Of a DNA stretch of 64,000 bases, positions 15,987 through 24,199 are shown in pieces. The stretch lies in NCBI GenBank assembly GCA_020851635.1, contig JADZCJ010000044.1, positions 1 to 64,000 on the forward strand, written 5' to 3'. Within the stretch, counting starts at the first letter, position 1; every line of letters begins with the position of its first letter. Both the position numbers and the translations under genes were made by a program. The notes under the pieces were generated by a model. That model saw only the letters and a list, made by a program, of their open reading frames with translations. It was not told the origin of the DNA and made no database searches. Source of the DNA: Anaerolineae bacterium. Lineage in GTDB: Bacteria > Chloroflexota > Anaerolineae > UBA4142 > SHND01.

Positions 15987-18900
15987 ATGCGTTCACCTCT
16001 CCCCCGTTTGGTCTTTTCCTTTTCAGTCGCCTTTATCGGGCTGGCAGCGCTGGTCTATCTTACCGATTGGGCTGTCCTGCGGCATGACCTCCTGCCGCTT
16101 TTGTTTTTTATCATCCTCTCGTTCATTATCAAACGCGCGGGCGTCTATACCAACCCCGATACGCTGCACAGTCTGGTCGGCATTGTGGACCTGGCGGCGG
16201 TGTTTATTTTTGGACCCGTGCCCGGGGCGTGGGTCCCCGCCCTTTCATCATTGTTTTACATCCTGGTCAACAATCTCGAATACCGCCGCCGCGAATTTCT
16301 CATCCTGTTCGAATCGCCCCTTTTTAATGCGGGGCTAAAGGCGCTGATGGGGCTTGCCTGTGGCGGCGTCTTTGTCGCGCTCGGCGGCTCGCTGCCGCGT
16401 CCTGATTTTGGCATTGGCAACCTCATCCCCTCGGTCGCCGCCATGTTGTTGTGGTATCTGCTCGACAATCTCGGTTGGGGCTTGTGGGAGACGATTCGAC
16501 TTGGGAGCAAGAACTTTGGCAGGATTTTCCGCGAAACGCTCGCCGCCTCGATTCTGGTCGAACTCATTCCCCTGCCCTTTTCGATGGTCATTGCGGTTGT
16601 GTATACGTCGTTTGGCGGGCTGACCAGCGTCGTCTTTCTGGTCCTCTCGGCGGGGCTGATTCAAGTCGCCTTTGTGATTCAACGCTATGCCATCAGCGAA
16701 GAGCGTCTCAACCGCCGCACTGCAGAGCTTGCCGTCCTGAACGAATTCAATCAGGCGGTCACACAGGCAGGATTCAATACCGACCGCGTGATCGAACTGC
16801 TGCTCGAATATGCGAGTCGCGTGCTGTATGCCCAATTAGTGCGCGTCGAACTTTACGGACCCGAGCGCGACGTCGTGACGGTGCGCGCAGAAATATGCGA
16901 CAGCGAGATCGAGTGGGACCGGCAACTCGCGTCGCTGACCCCGGCGCTGGTGTTTATGCGCGACCATCCCGCCTCGCTGGCGGTGGATGATTTGCGCGAG
17001 CGCAGACTGCCGTTCGAATTTGCGGCGCAGACGCAAGGAGCGCACGCGCGAGCTGCCGTTTTTGTGCCGATGATTACGGGGGACACGGTGATCGGGCTGG
17101 TGACGGCGCTCAGCATCCAGCCCTATGCTTTGAGCATGGTCAACGCGCGAACGCTCAATGTCCTGGCGGGACAGGCGGCGGTGGCGCTGGAGAACGCGCG
17201 GCTCTATGCGGTAGAACGGCGGCGCGCGACCCAGCTGGCAATCGTGAGCGAAGTGGGCGCGCGTGTCGCGCAGCTTTCCGAACTGGACGAATTGCTGCCG
17301 CAGGTGGTGCACGAAATTCAGAATCGTTTTGGGTATAATCCCGTGCATGTGTTGTTGGAACAGGACAATCGCGACCTTTTGATTTTTGCGACCACGCATC
17401 CGCTGGGCGAACAATGGCGGCAGCGCGGCGAGCGGATGCGCCACGCCGAAGGCATTACCGGCTGGGTCGCCGCCAACGCCGAGCCGCTCGTCGTTTCGGA
17501 TGTGCAGGAGGACTCGCGCTATGCGCCCGGACCTGATGCAGAGACGATCAATACGCGCTCGGAACTTGCCGTGCCGTTGATCGTGGGCGAACGCGTGGTG
17601 GGCGTGCTGGATGTGCAAAGCGAGCGCGTGAGCGCGTTCAGCGATGACGATTTGTTTGTCATCAAGACGCTCGGCGCGCAGCTCGCCATCGCCATCGAAA
17701 ACGCGCGCCTGTATGAAGCACAGCAGATCGAAGCGTACTATTTGAATGCGCTGTTGAACGTCGCAGAGAACCTTGCGGAACAGGAATCGCTCGACGACGC
17801 CCTGGACACGATCGTGCGTTTGACGACTCTGCTCGTCGGCGTCAAGCGCGCATCCGTGTTTTTGTTCGAGCCCGCAGCGCGCGAATTTCGCGCCGCCAAA
17901 GCGTATGGGCTGACCCCCAAACTGGAAAGCCAGTTCCAACGCCTGCGCTTTCCGCTCGATGCGCCCATCCATGATGTCTTTACCGAGCTCTGGGAGTCTC
18001 GCGAACCCGTTCAGGTTGCCAACGCACAATCGTCCGAGCTGGTGCAGCCGAATCTCGCGACGTTATTTGAATTGGAATCCATTGTCCTGTTCCCGCTGAT
18101 TGCGCGCGGCGAGATGGTGGGCGCGCTCGGCGTGGACCAGGGTGAAAGGGAGCATATTTTCAGCGACGAAGAGAATCGTGTGCTGTATGGGATCGCGAAT
18201 CAAGCCGCCGTCGCCATCGAACGGGCGCGGCTCGACGAACAGGCGGAACTCAAAAAACGGCTCGATTACGAGTTGGGGCTGGCGCATCAAATCCAGACCT
18301 CTTTTTTGCCTGCGCGGCCCCCGCGTTTGCCCGAGTATGACATTGCCGCCGCATGGCACGCCGCGCGATCGGTCGGCGGCGATTTTTATGACATGATCCC
18401 GCTGCAGCACCAACGGCTCGGTTTCGTCATTGCCGATGTTTCGGACAAGGGACTCGCGGCGGCATTGTTCATGGCGCTCACGCGCACGGTGATTCGCACA
18501 ATGGCAATCGGCAAACCGACGCCGCGCGAGGCGCTCGAACGCGCAAACGACGTCATTATTGCGGATGCCCAATCCGACATGTTTGTCACCGCCTTTTACG
18601 CGGTGCTCGAAAGCATGGATGGGGCCATTTCATTTGTGAATGCGGGGCATAACCCGCCGCTGGTCTATCACCATGCCACGCGCACCGTGACGCCGCTCAA
18701 AGAGCACGGCATCGCGCTCGGCATCATGTCCAATATTGAGCTGCCGCAAGGACATTTGCAGATGGAATGTGGCGATGTGCTCGTGCTGTATACCGATGGC
18801 GTCACCGATGCGCTCGACCAGAGCGGTGAAGATGAATTTGGCGCCAGTCGTCTGACCGAGGTAGTGCTGGAGCACGGCGCCAAATCCGCACAAGCGCTCA

Positions 18901-18992
18901 CCGATGAAATTCTCGGCGCGGTCCGCGACTTTGTGCAGAGCGCGCCCCAGTTTGACGACCTGACCTTGCTGGTCGTCAAGCGAAACCCATAA
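15987..18992 (+). CDS. Membrane GAF-domain SpoIIE-type PP2C phosphatase
   Basis: A roughly 1001-residue sensor phosphatase. Residues 1-235 contain six to eight membrane helices. Three GAF-like domains follow, at about 250-405, 415-580 and 595-750, each ending in AVAIENARLYE-like helices. A short linker (LGLAHQIQTSFLP) leads into the PP2C/SpoIIE domain from residue 760 to the end, with SVGGDFYDM, IADVSDKGLAAALFMA, VNAGHNPPLVY and YTDGVTDA. These carry the metal-binding Asp and Gly residues. It would reactivate the STAS antagonist in response to a membrane or small-molecule signal. The ATG at 15987 is just before the first helix. Confidence -1.
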   Translation: MRSPLPRLVFSFSVAFIGLAALVYLTDWAVLRHDLLPLLFFIILSFIIKRAGVYTNPDTLHSLVGIVDLAAVFIFGPVPGAWVPALSSLFYILVNNLEYRRREFLILFESPLFNAGLKALMGLACGGVFVALGGSLPRPDFGIGNLIPSVAAMLLWYLLDNLGWGLWETIRLGSKNFGRIFRETLAASILVELIPLPFSMVIAVVYTSFGGLTSVVFLVLSAGLIQVAFVIQRYAISEERLNRRTAELAVLNEFNQAVTQAGFNTDRVIELLLEYASRVLYAQLVRVELYGPERDVVTVRAEICDSEIEWDRQLASLTPALVFMRDHPASLAVDDLRERRLPFEFAAQTQGAHARAAVFVPMITGDTVIGLVTALSIQPYALSMVNARTLNVLAGQAAVALENARLYAVERRRATQLAIVSEVGARVAQLSELDELLPQVVHEIQNRFGYNPVHVLLEQDNRDLLIFATTHPLGEQWRQRGERMRHAEGITGWVAANAEPLVVSDVQEDSRYAPGPDAETINTRSELAVPLIVGERVVGVLDVQSERVSAFSDDDLFVIKTLGAQLAIAIENARLYEAQQIEAYYLNALLNVAENLAEQESLDDALDTIVRLTTLLVGVKRASVFLFEPAAREFRAAKAYGLTPKLESQFQRLRFPLDAPIHDVFTELWESREPVQVANAQSSELVQPNLATLFELESIVLFPLIARGEMVGALGVDQGEREHIFSDEENRVLYGIANQAAVAIERARLDEQAELKKRLDYELGLAHQIQTSFLPARPPRLPEYDIAAAWHAARSVGGDFYDMIPLQHQRLGFVIADVSDKGLAAALFMALTRTVIRTMAIGKPTPREALERANDVIIADAQSDMFVTAFYAVLESMDGAISFVNAGHNPPLVYHHATRTVTPLKEHGIALGIMSNIELPQGHLQMECGDVLVLYTDGVTDALDQSGEDEFGASRLTEVVLEHGAKSAQALTDEILGAVRDFVQSAPQFDDLTLLVVKRNP

Positions 18993-19016
18993 TCTCAGAA
19001 ACGGATATTCTCAGAC

Positions 19017-20762
19017 ATGGCGATTGACCTGACGCACCAGTTGACTGAATCCAGCGAAGCGCTGACGCCGGATGAAGCGCGGCGAATCGCGCCCTATTTT
19101 TCAAACACCGACCGCTCGGTCGTCGCGCTCGTGAACCTGCCCGAAGTGGTCAAAGGCGCGCTCTTTTCGCGCTACAGCCGCTCCGCCAAAGGCGTGCGTC
19201 GCTTGTTTCTCGACGAATTCTTTGGCAAGAGCGAATTGGCGATTGATCGCCCGCTCGAGGGGACCGACTCGGCGCGCATCCTCGCGCAAACGAGCGAGGC
19301 GCGCGCCAAAGCGGAAGCGTTTTACACGCGCGTGCTGTCGGATTATGGCGATGATTCGGTCGGGGAACTGGGCGGCGCGCATCTGGCATTTCAGGAGATT
19401 TCACAGATTGCCGCCAAGACCATCGAAGACCATCGCATCGGGCTTGCCTTTCTCGAAAAATCGTCGCGCTATGTGCCTTTTGACGACAAGGTAAACGGAC
19501 GCTATCGCTACTATCGCGACCGCACGCTCATCGGTTCAACATATCGGGATAGGGTGATTCAGCATCTCGACGGACTGTTTGATGCCTATGCCGAGATGCT
19601 GCCCCGCATGATCGCGCATCTGCAAGAGACGCACCCGATTGACGAGATCGAATTTGAGAACGCGATCACGGGCAAAATACAAAAATTCGCCAACATCACC
19701 GATCCGGAGTTTTCCGCGAGCGCGTCATTTGCGTACAAGTCCGCCGTGCGCGCGCAGGCATGTGACCTTTTGCGCTGTTTCCTGCCGATGGCGACCTTGA
19801 CCAATGTGGGGGTCTGGGGCAACGGGCGCGCGCTGGAATATCTCTTGCTCCACCTTTACGCCGACCCTTTTGAGGAAAATCGCATCCTCGGACATGCCGG
19901 GGCGCATGAATTGGATGCCGTGATCGGACCGTTTATCAAACGCGCCGACGACGAAAAAGGCAAACGCCTTCAAGAGTATTTGCAGGGGCGGCGCGCGACG
20001 CAGCGCGAGCTGGTCAAGCAGTATCTGGGTGAGGTCCGGCGCGCGCAGGCGGCGTCGCCTGAACCGAAAGTAACCCTCACACGGTTTGATGCAGATGCGG
20101 TTGACGCCGTTGTGTCCGCGATTTTGTATGGGGCGACGGACACGCCCAAGAGAGATGTAAACGCGCGCGTGCGTGAATTGTCGGCAGCGCAAAAAACGGA
20201 AATTCTCCGCGCCTATGTGGGTCTTCGCGGCAACCGGCGGCACAAACCCGGGCGCGCGTTCGAACATGCGCGCTATGAATTTGATTTGCTGATCAACATC
20301 GGCGAATTTCGCGATCTGCAGCGGCATCGCCTCGTCACACCCGACCGCCAGCAGTATACGACCGCGCACGGATACGACACAAACGACCAAATCAACGCCG
20401 TGCCCGAGATTCGCGACGCGTACAATGCGCGGATGGAATGCGCCGACAAACTGTATCGCGAATTGGCAGACAAATATCCCAACCAGGCACAGTATCTGGT
20501 GCCTTTTGGGTACCGCGTGCGCTACAACATTGAATTAAACCTGCGAGAGCTGTATCATTGGTGCGAGCTGCGGACGGTGGAACAGGGACATCCCGATTAC
20601 CGCCTGACGAGCCAGCAAATGTATTATGCCGTGCGCGAGGCACAGCCCGAATTGGTCGAGGGTATGACGTTTGTCAATCTGAACCCCAACCCGCCCATGA
20701 GCCGACTCCGCGCCGAGATGCGGAGCGCAAGAAAAAAAAAGAGTGGTGAGACCAAATCCTGA
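19017..20762 (+). CDS. Tandem ThyX-like (flavin-dependent thymidylate synthase family) protein
   Basis: A 581-residue protein with two regions resembling ThyX. The first (residues 20-300) has a degenerate form of the ThyX signature: DHRIGLAFLEKSSRYV instead of RHR-x2-S-x-N-x2-S-x-RY. The second (residues 330-570) has EFRDLQRHRLVTPDRQQY. Classical ThyX is about 220-250 residues, works as a homotetramer and methylates dUMP with FAD and methylenetetrahydrofolate. A covalent tandem could make an active dimer of dimers, but the missing Ser in both signatures leaves activity uncertain. It starts 25 nt after the phosphatase gene. I give no gene symbol because function is not secure. Confidence -1.
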   Translation: MAIDLTHQLTESSEALTPDEARRIAPYFSNTDRSVVALVNLPEVVKGALFSRYSRSAKGVRRLFLDEFFGKSELAIDRPLEGTDSARILAQTSEARAKAEAFYTRVLSDYGDDSVGELGGAHLAFQEISQIAAKTIEDHRIGLAFLEKSSRYVPFDDKVNGRYRYYRDRTLIGSTYRDRVIQHLDGLFDAYAEMLPRMIAHLQETHPIDEIEFENAITGKIQKFANITDPEFSASASFAYKSAVRAQACDLLRCFLPMATLTNVGVWGNGRALEYLLLHLYADPFEENRILGHAGAHELDAVIGPFIKRADDEKGKRLQEYLQGRRATQRELVKQYLGEVRRAQAASPEPKVTLTRFDADAVDAVVSAILYGATDTPKRDVNARVRELSAAQKTEILRAYVGLRGNRRHKPGRAFEHARYEFDLLINIGEFRDLQRHRLVTPDRQQYTTAHGYDTNDQINAVPEIRDAYNARMECADKLYRELADKYPNQAQYLVPFGYRVRYNIELNLRELYHWCELRTVEQGHPDYRLTSQQMYYAVREAQPELVEGMTFVNLNPNPPMSRLRAEMRSARKKKSGETKS

Positions 20763-20784
20763 ACGAACTATAGGTGAAACGCGA

Positions 20785-21984
20785 ATGCCGCCAATCCCCC
20801 CCACCCCCGATCAATTTCCCTCTACGCTTTATGGCATTCATGATGTGCAAGGGTCGAGTTTTTTGCTGGAAAACAACTGTCGCGGTTGGCTCGTTCAGTC
20901 GGTCAAGGTGACCGCTGATCCGCCCGCCGATTACACCGCGCTGGTCAACGCAGGGTGCCGCGTCCTGGTGCGCTTGAATCATGGTTACGGCAGCGAAGGC
21001 ACGATTCCGCTTCCGGAGGGTTATGAAACGTTCGCGCGGCAGTGCGCCGACTGGGTCGCGGCAAGCAGGGGCGCACAACTGTTTATCATCGGCAACGAAA
21101 TGAACACAGCTGCCGAGCGCCCCCAGGGTCAGCCGATTCTGCCCGCAGATTACGCTCGCTGTTTCCTCAAATGCCGCGCGGCAATTCAAGCCAAGCCCGG
21201 ATTCGCCGACGCCAATGTGATTCCCGGCGCGATCGGTCCCTACAATATCGAAACAACCTATCCCGCCAACCCGACGGGCGATTGGGTCAAATATTATGCC
21301 GATGTGATGGCGCTGCTGAAAAATCAGTGTGACGGTATCGCAATTCACTGCTATTCACGCGGGCAGAAACCGGCTGACATTGTCAACCAGGACAAATTCC
21401 CGCCGCCGTATCAGAATAATTATCGCGGCTTTTTGGCATACCAGAATTTTATGCGCGCGGTCCCCGCAAGCATGAATAAATTGCCCGTGTATATTACCGA
21501 GACTCAGCCGCTGATCAACGACGAGCCAAACTGGCTGAATCAAAACACGGGTTGGGTGACGGCGGCGTTTGCTGAAATCAACCGCTGGAACTCGATTTCG
21601 AGCAATCAACCGATTCAGGCGCTCACAATGTTTCGTTGGTTGAATACCGACGACAACTGGTGTTTCAGCACTCGCCCGAATGTGCTCGATGATTTTCGCA
21701 ACGCCATCGCGCAAAATTTCCCGGTCCGGCTGCCCGGCGGGATGGTTCCGGGACAAACGCTGGAACAAGCGGTTATGACCGCCGTCAATCAGGTGCCGTG
21801 GATGCCCGTCAACAACACCGCCGCCTTGTGGAAATTCGCCAAAGCGAACGGACTGCAAGACCAGCAAACGGACGAGCTGCCCATGATATATGTGGGGGAT
21901 AATTACATTGTGCAGGTGTTTAATCTGGGGATCGTGTATGTCAAGGTGGGAGACTGGGGCAACATCAGGGTAATACCGAAATAG
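20785..21984 (+). CDS. Glycoside-hydrolase-like TIM-barrel protein
   Basis: A 399-residue protein with a clan-A-like barrel. LFIIGNEMN (about residue 108-116) provides a candidate acid/base Glu, and PVYITETQP (about residue 243) a candidate nucleophile Glu. The last 100 residues form an extra small domain containing a LPGGMVPGQTLEQAV segment and a C-terminal beta region. No signal peptide is visible. It is distantly similar in style to the hydrolase-like protein at 0.9-2.0 kb. Substrate and family are not recognisable. It converges with the GT-C gene; I see no clear terminator between them. Confidence -1.
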   Translation: MPPIPPTPDQFPSTLYGIHDVQGSSFLLENNCRGWLVQSVKVTADPPADYTALVNAGCRVLVRLNHGYGSEGTIPLPEGYETFARQCADWVAASRGAQLFIIGNEMNTAAERPQGQPILPADYARCFLKCRAAIQAKPGFADANVIPGAIGPYNIETTYPANPTGDWVKYYADVMALLKNQCDGIAIHCYSRGQKPADIVNQDKFPPPYQNNYRGFLAYQNFMRAVPASMNKLPVYITETQPLINDEPNWLNQNTGWVTAAFAEINRWNSISSNQPIQALTMFRWLNTDDNWCFSTRPNVLDDFRNAIAQNFPVRLPGGMVPGQTLEQAVMTAVNQVPWMPVNNTAALWKFAKANGLQDQQTDELPMIYVGDNYIVQVFNLGIVYVKVGDWGNIRVIPK

Positions 21985-22016
21985 CAAGAGTGGCAGCCAA
22001 AACCGGAACCGCGTCC

Positions 22017-23699
22017 TCAATCACCTGCCAGCGCGCCGAGCGTCTGTTTGTCCACTCGATAGATCGCAATGTCCCCCGCCACATCATTATAGAGTTCCAC
22101 GAGCGCCCGCGCCTCGATCAACGGCGCGATAGTGGTCAGAAAACGAGTCATACGAGGGACCCGCAGTTTCCGGACCTCGATGACGGGCGCAGCGCCGAAA
22201 GGGGCGATCACATAACTCGCTTGATTGGCGATCAAATAATGGCGCAGTTCCGCCGTCCCGATGCGGGCGCGGGGGATTTTGACAAATCGCTGTGGCGAAT
22301 AGAGAAAATCGGTCTCGGCGCGTGAACTGAGGACGATCGCGTCAGCGGGAATATGGCGCTCCAAGACCGCCGCGCGCGCCATCTGGTCGCCGGGCAAGAG
22401 CATCGTGCGCGTCAAACGCAGGTCCAACCAGACCCAACCGCCCAACCACAACAACACGACTGCAACCGACGCGATCGCCAAAAGACGCCGATCGTTTCCG
22501 GGCAGGCGCGCGGCGAGTCGGGACCCGACCGCATACAGCCCCAGCATGAGCGCGAGGAATAGTTGGGGCTGCACGGGATACATCAAGCGAGAACCGTTCC
22601 ACCCCCATAGCATCAACATCAAAATATAGGGCGGCGCGACTATTATCAATAGAGTCGCGCCCGTCAGCCGCATCCAGACTATCGCGCCCAGAATGACCAG
22701 CGCCAACGCCCCCACTATCGGAACATAGCGCATAAACGGCGTGCCCATTTGGTCCGTCGCATCAATGACGGCGCGTTCCATCTGATACGGCAGCTTGTCG
22801 GCAATGTCCAGATGGTTGAGCAAGGTAACACTGCCTCTGGAAATGATCTCGAGCGACGCGTCTGCGAAACCCGGCACAGCCGGGTCTGCGGTCTCTGCGC
22901 CCGGACGCGTCCCGGATGGAATCGGGCTGCGGTAGAGGACCGAGAGCTGTGCCAGATATTCTTGCGGCAGCAAATCAACCGGACGCACCGTTGTAAGGGT
23001 CACAATCAATACCAAGAGCGCCGCCATCGTCGCGGCTGCCACCCCCAACTGTCGCCCGACCGTGCCGCGCAGTTTCCATATCAAATACGCCACGGCGGGC
23101 AACAAAAACGCCCAACCAACCGTGCGCGAATACACCGTGCCGACCGCGATGACGCCGAGCAAGACCCCCCACGCTCGCGGCGAGCGCTCGACAACATATT
23201 CGACCCACAGGACCAACAACAAGACAAACAACAAAAATACGGCTTCGGACATGACGGTCCGCCCGTGCAAGATCGTGACGGGTGACAATGCCAACACGGC
23301 GGTCAACGCAAGTCCCCACCAATACGACAGCCCGCCGCCAAACCATCCCCATCCCCAAAATAATACGGTCAAGAGGGCGAGGGTAGCCGCGAGCGACACG
23401 ATGCGGAGGGCGTCCAGATTATCGGGGAACCACACGCGCAGAGGCGCAAGCAGCAGCGGATAAACAAAGGGGAATTGCGTCGGCTCGAACTCGGCAGGGT
23501 CGAGAAACATCCCATAATTGCCGTCATACAAGAGCGATTCGGTCGCCGCCACATACGACCCGTCATCGCCATACGTGCCGACCTGGTAACCCGACCAATC
23601 ATACAGGAGCAAATACAGAGTGACCAGCATGAGCGCGCCCCATAGAATGATGTGGAGGCGCGTGGGAAACATGCGAGACTTGATCAGAGAATGAGACAT
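22017..23699 (-). CDS. GT-C family (ArnT/PMT-like) membrane glycosyltransferase
   Basis: About 560 residues with 11-12 predicted membrane helices. The first periplasmic loop has an acidic motif (GTYGDDGSYVAATESLL), matching the D-D/E metal-binding loop of GT-C and family 39 transferases that use polyprenyl-phosphate sugars. The C-terminal 120 residues form a soluble domain (AVLERHIPADAIVLSS). The ATG at 23699 starts directly before the first helix; a much longer frame continues upstream through the iteron region and is not credible as protein. Donor and acceptor are unknown. Confidence -1.
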   Translation of the reverse strand: MSHSLIKSRMFPTRLHIILWGALMLVTLYLLLYDWSGYQVGTYGDDGSYVAATESLLYDGNYGMFLDPAEFEPTQFPFVYPLLLAPLRVWFPDNLDALRIVSLAATLALLTVLFWGWGWFGGGLSYWWGLALTAVLALSPVTILHGRTVMSEAVFLLFVLLLVLWVEYVVERSPRAWGVLLGVIAVGTVYSRTVGWAFLLPAVAYLIWKLRGTVGRQLGVAAATMAALLVLIVTLTTVRPVDLLPQEYLAQLSVLYRSPIPSGTRPGAETADPAVPGFADASLEIISRGSVTLLNHLDIADKLPYQMERAVIDATDQMGTPFMRYVPIVGALALVILGAIVWMRLTGATLLIIVAPPYILMLMLWGWNGSRLMYPVQPQLFLALMLGLYAVGSRLAARLPGNDRRLLAIASVAVVLLWLGGWVWLDLRLTRTMLLPGDQMARAAVLERHIPADAIVLSSRAETDFLYSPQRFVKIPRARIGTAELRHYLIANQASYVIAPFGAAPVIEVRKLRVPRMTRFLTTIAPLIEARALVELYNDVAGDIAIYRVDKQTLGALAGD

Positions 23700-23839
23700 C
23701 ACCGTTTCTTGCGTTCGCCGGTATCCGGGCATGAGGCGCATCATAATCGAACCCATTCGGGCAAACAAGCGCGCCGAAAGGAATTGACGGTAAGGACCCA
23801 AAGCCGTTTTACCAGTCTTGTCGCCCGGTCCTTGCGCGC

Positions 23840-23867
23840 TTGACAAGCAATCGTTCACAGATAGAAT
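23840..23867 (+). promoter_or_regulatory. Candidate promoter of the purine operon
   Basis: TTGACA (23840-23845) and TAGAAT (23862-23867) are separated by 16 nt, a good vegetative sigma-factor promoter pointing toward purL. Transcription from here would create a leader of about 325 nt carrying the iterons and the terminator. The gap 23700-24199 has no supported gene. Confidence -1.
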
Positions 23868-23954
23868 ACCCGCACGGCAACCAAGCCCGTGCCTCTGATC
23901 TATTTTTTTTTGCAGCAACAATGTCGTTGCGTTCCAATTCGCCATCACGGCAGG

Positions 23955-24044
23955 CGTGATCATTACAGATTGCGTGATCATCACACAATACGTGATCATC
24001 ACACAATACGTGATCATCACACAATACGTGATCATCACACAATG
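23955..24044 (+). repeat. Five tandem 18-bp iterons in the purL leader
   Basis: Five head-to-tail copies of an 18-bp unit, typically CGTGATCATCACACAATA, with a sixth partial copy after them. The first copy is diverged and three middle copies are identical. Each unit contains the near-palindrome GTGAT-C-ATCAC, so the array could be five operator sites in DNA or five small hairpins in RNA. There are no unique spacers, so it is not CRISPR. Confidence -1.
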
Positions 24045-24155
24045 CGTGATGACGAATTTTCCTTTGGACGAACATGCTGCAACAACCGTTGACTGCAATT
24101 GGACGAGTGTGCCGTCGGATTTCCGGCTCAGCGCGCGCGCGATTTCTGTATTGGT

Positions 24156-24189
24156 AGAGAGCCACGTCATGTGGCTCTCTCTTTTTTTT
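24156..24189 (+). terminator. Intrinsic terminator just upstream of purL (candidate attenuator)
   Basis: AGAGAGCCAC pairs with GTGGCTCTCT across a 5-nt loop and is followed by CTTTTTTTT. It ends 10 nt before the purL ATG, with no upstream gene on this strand that it could serve. Placement in the leader of a biosynthetic operon is typical of transcription attenuation. Confidence -1.
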
Positions 24190-24199
24190 CCTCTTGCCG

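Noticed and set aside
23955-24050. CRISPR array
   Set aside because: The 18-bp units are contiguous without unique spacers and no cas genes are present.
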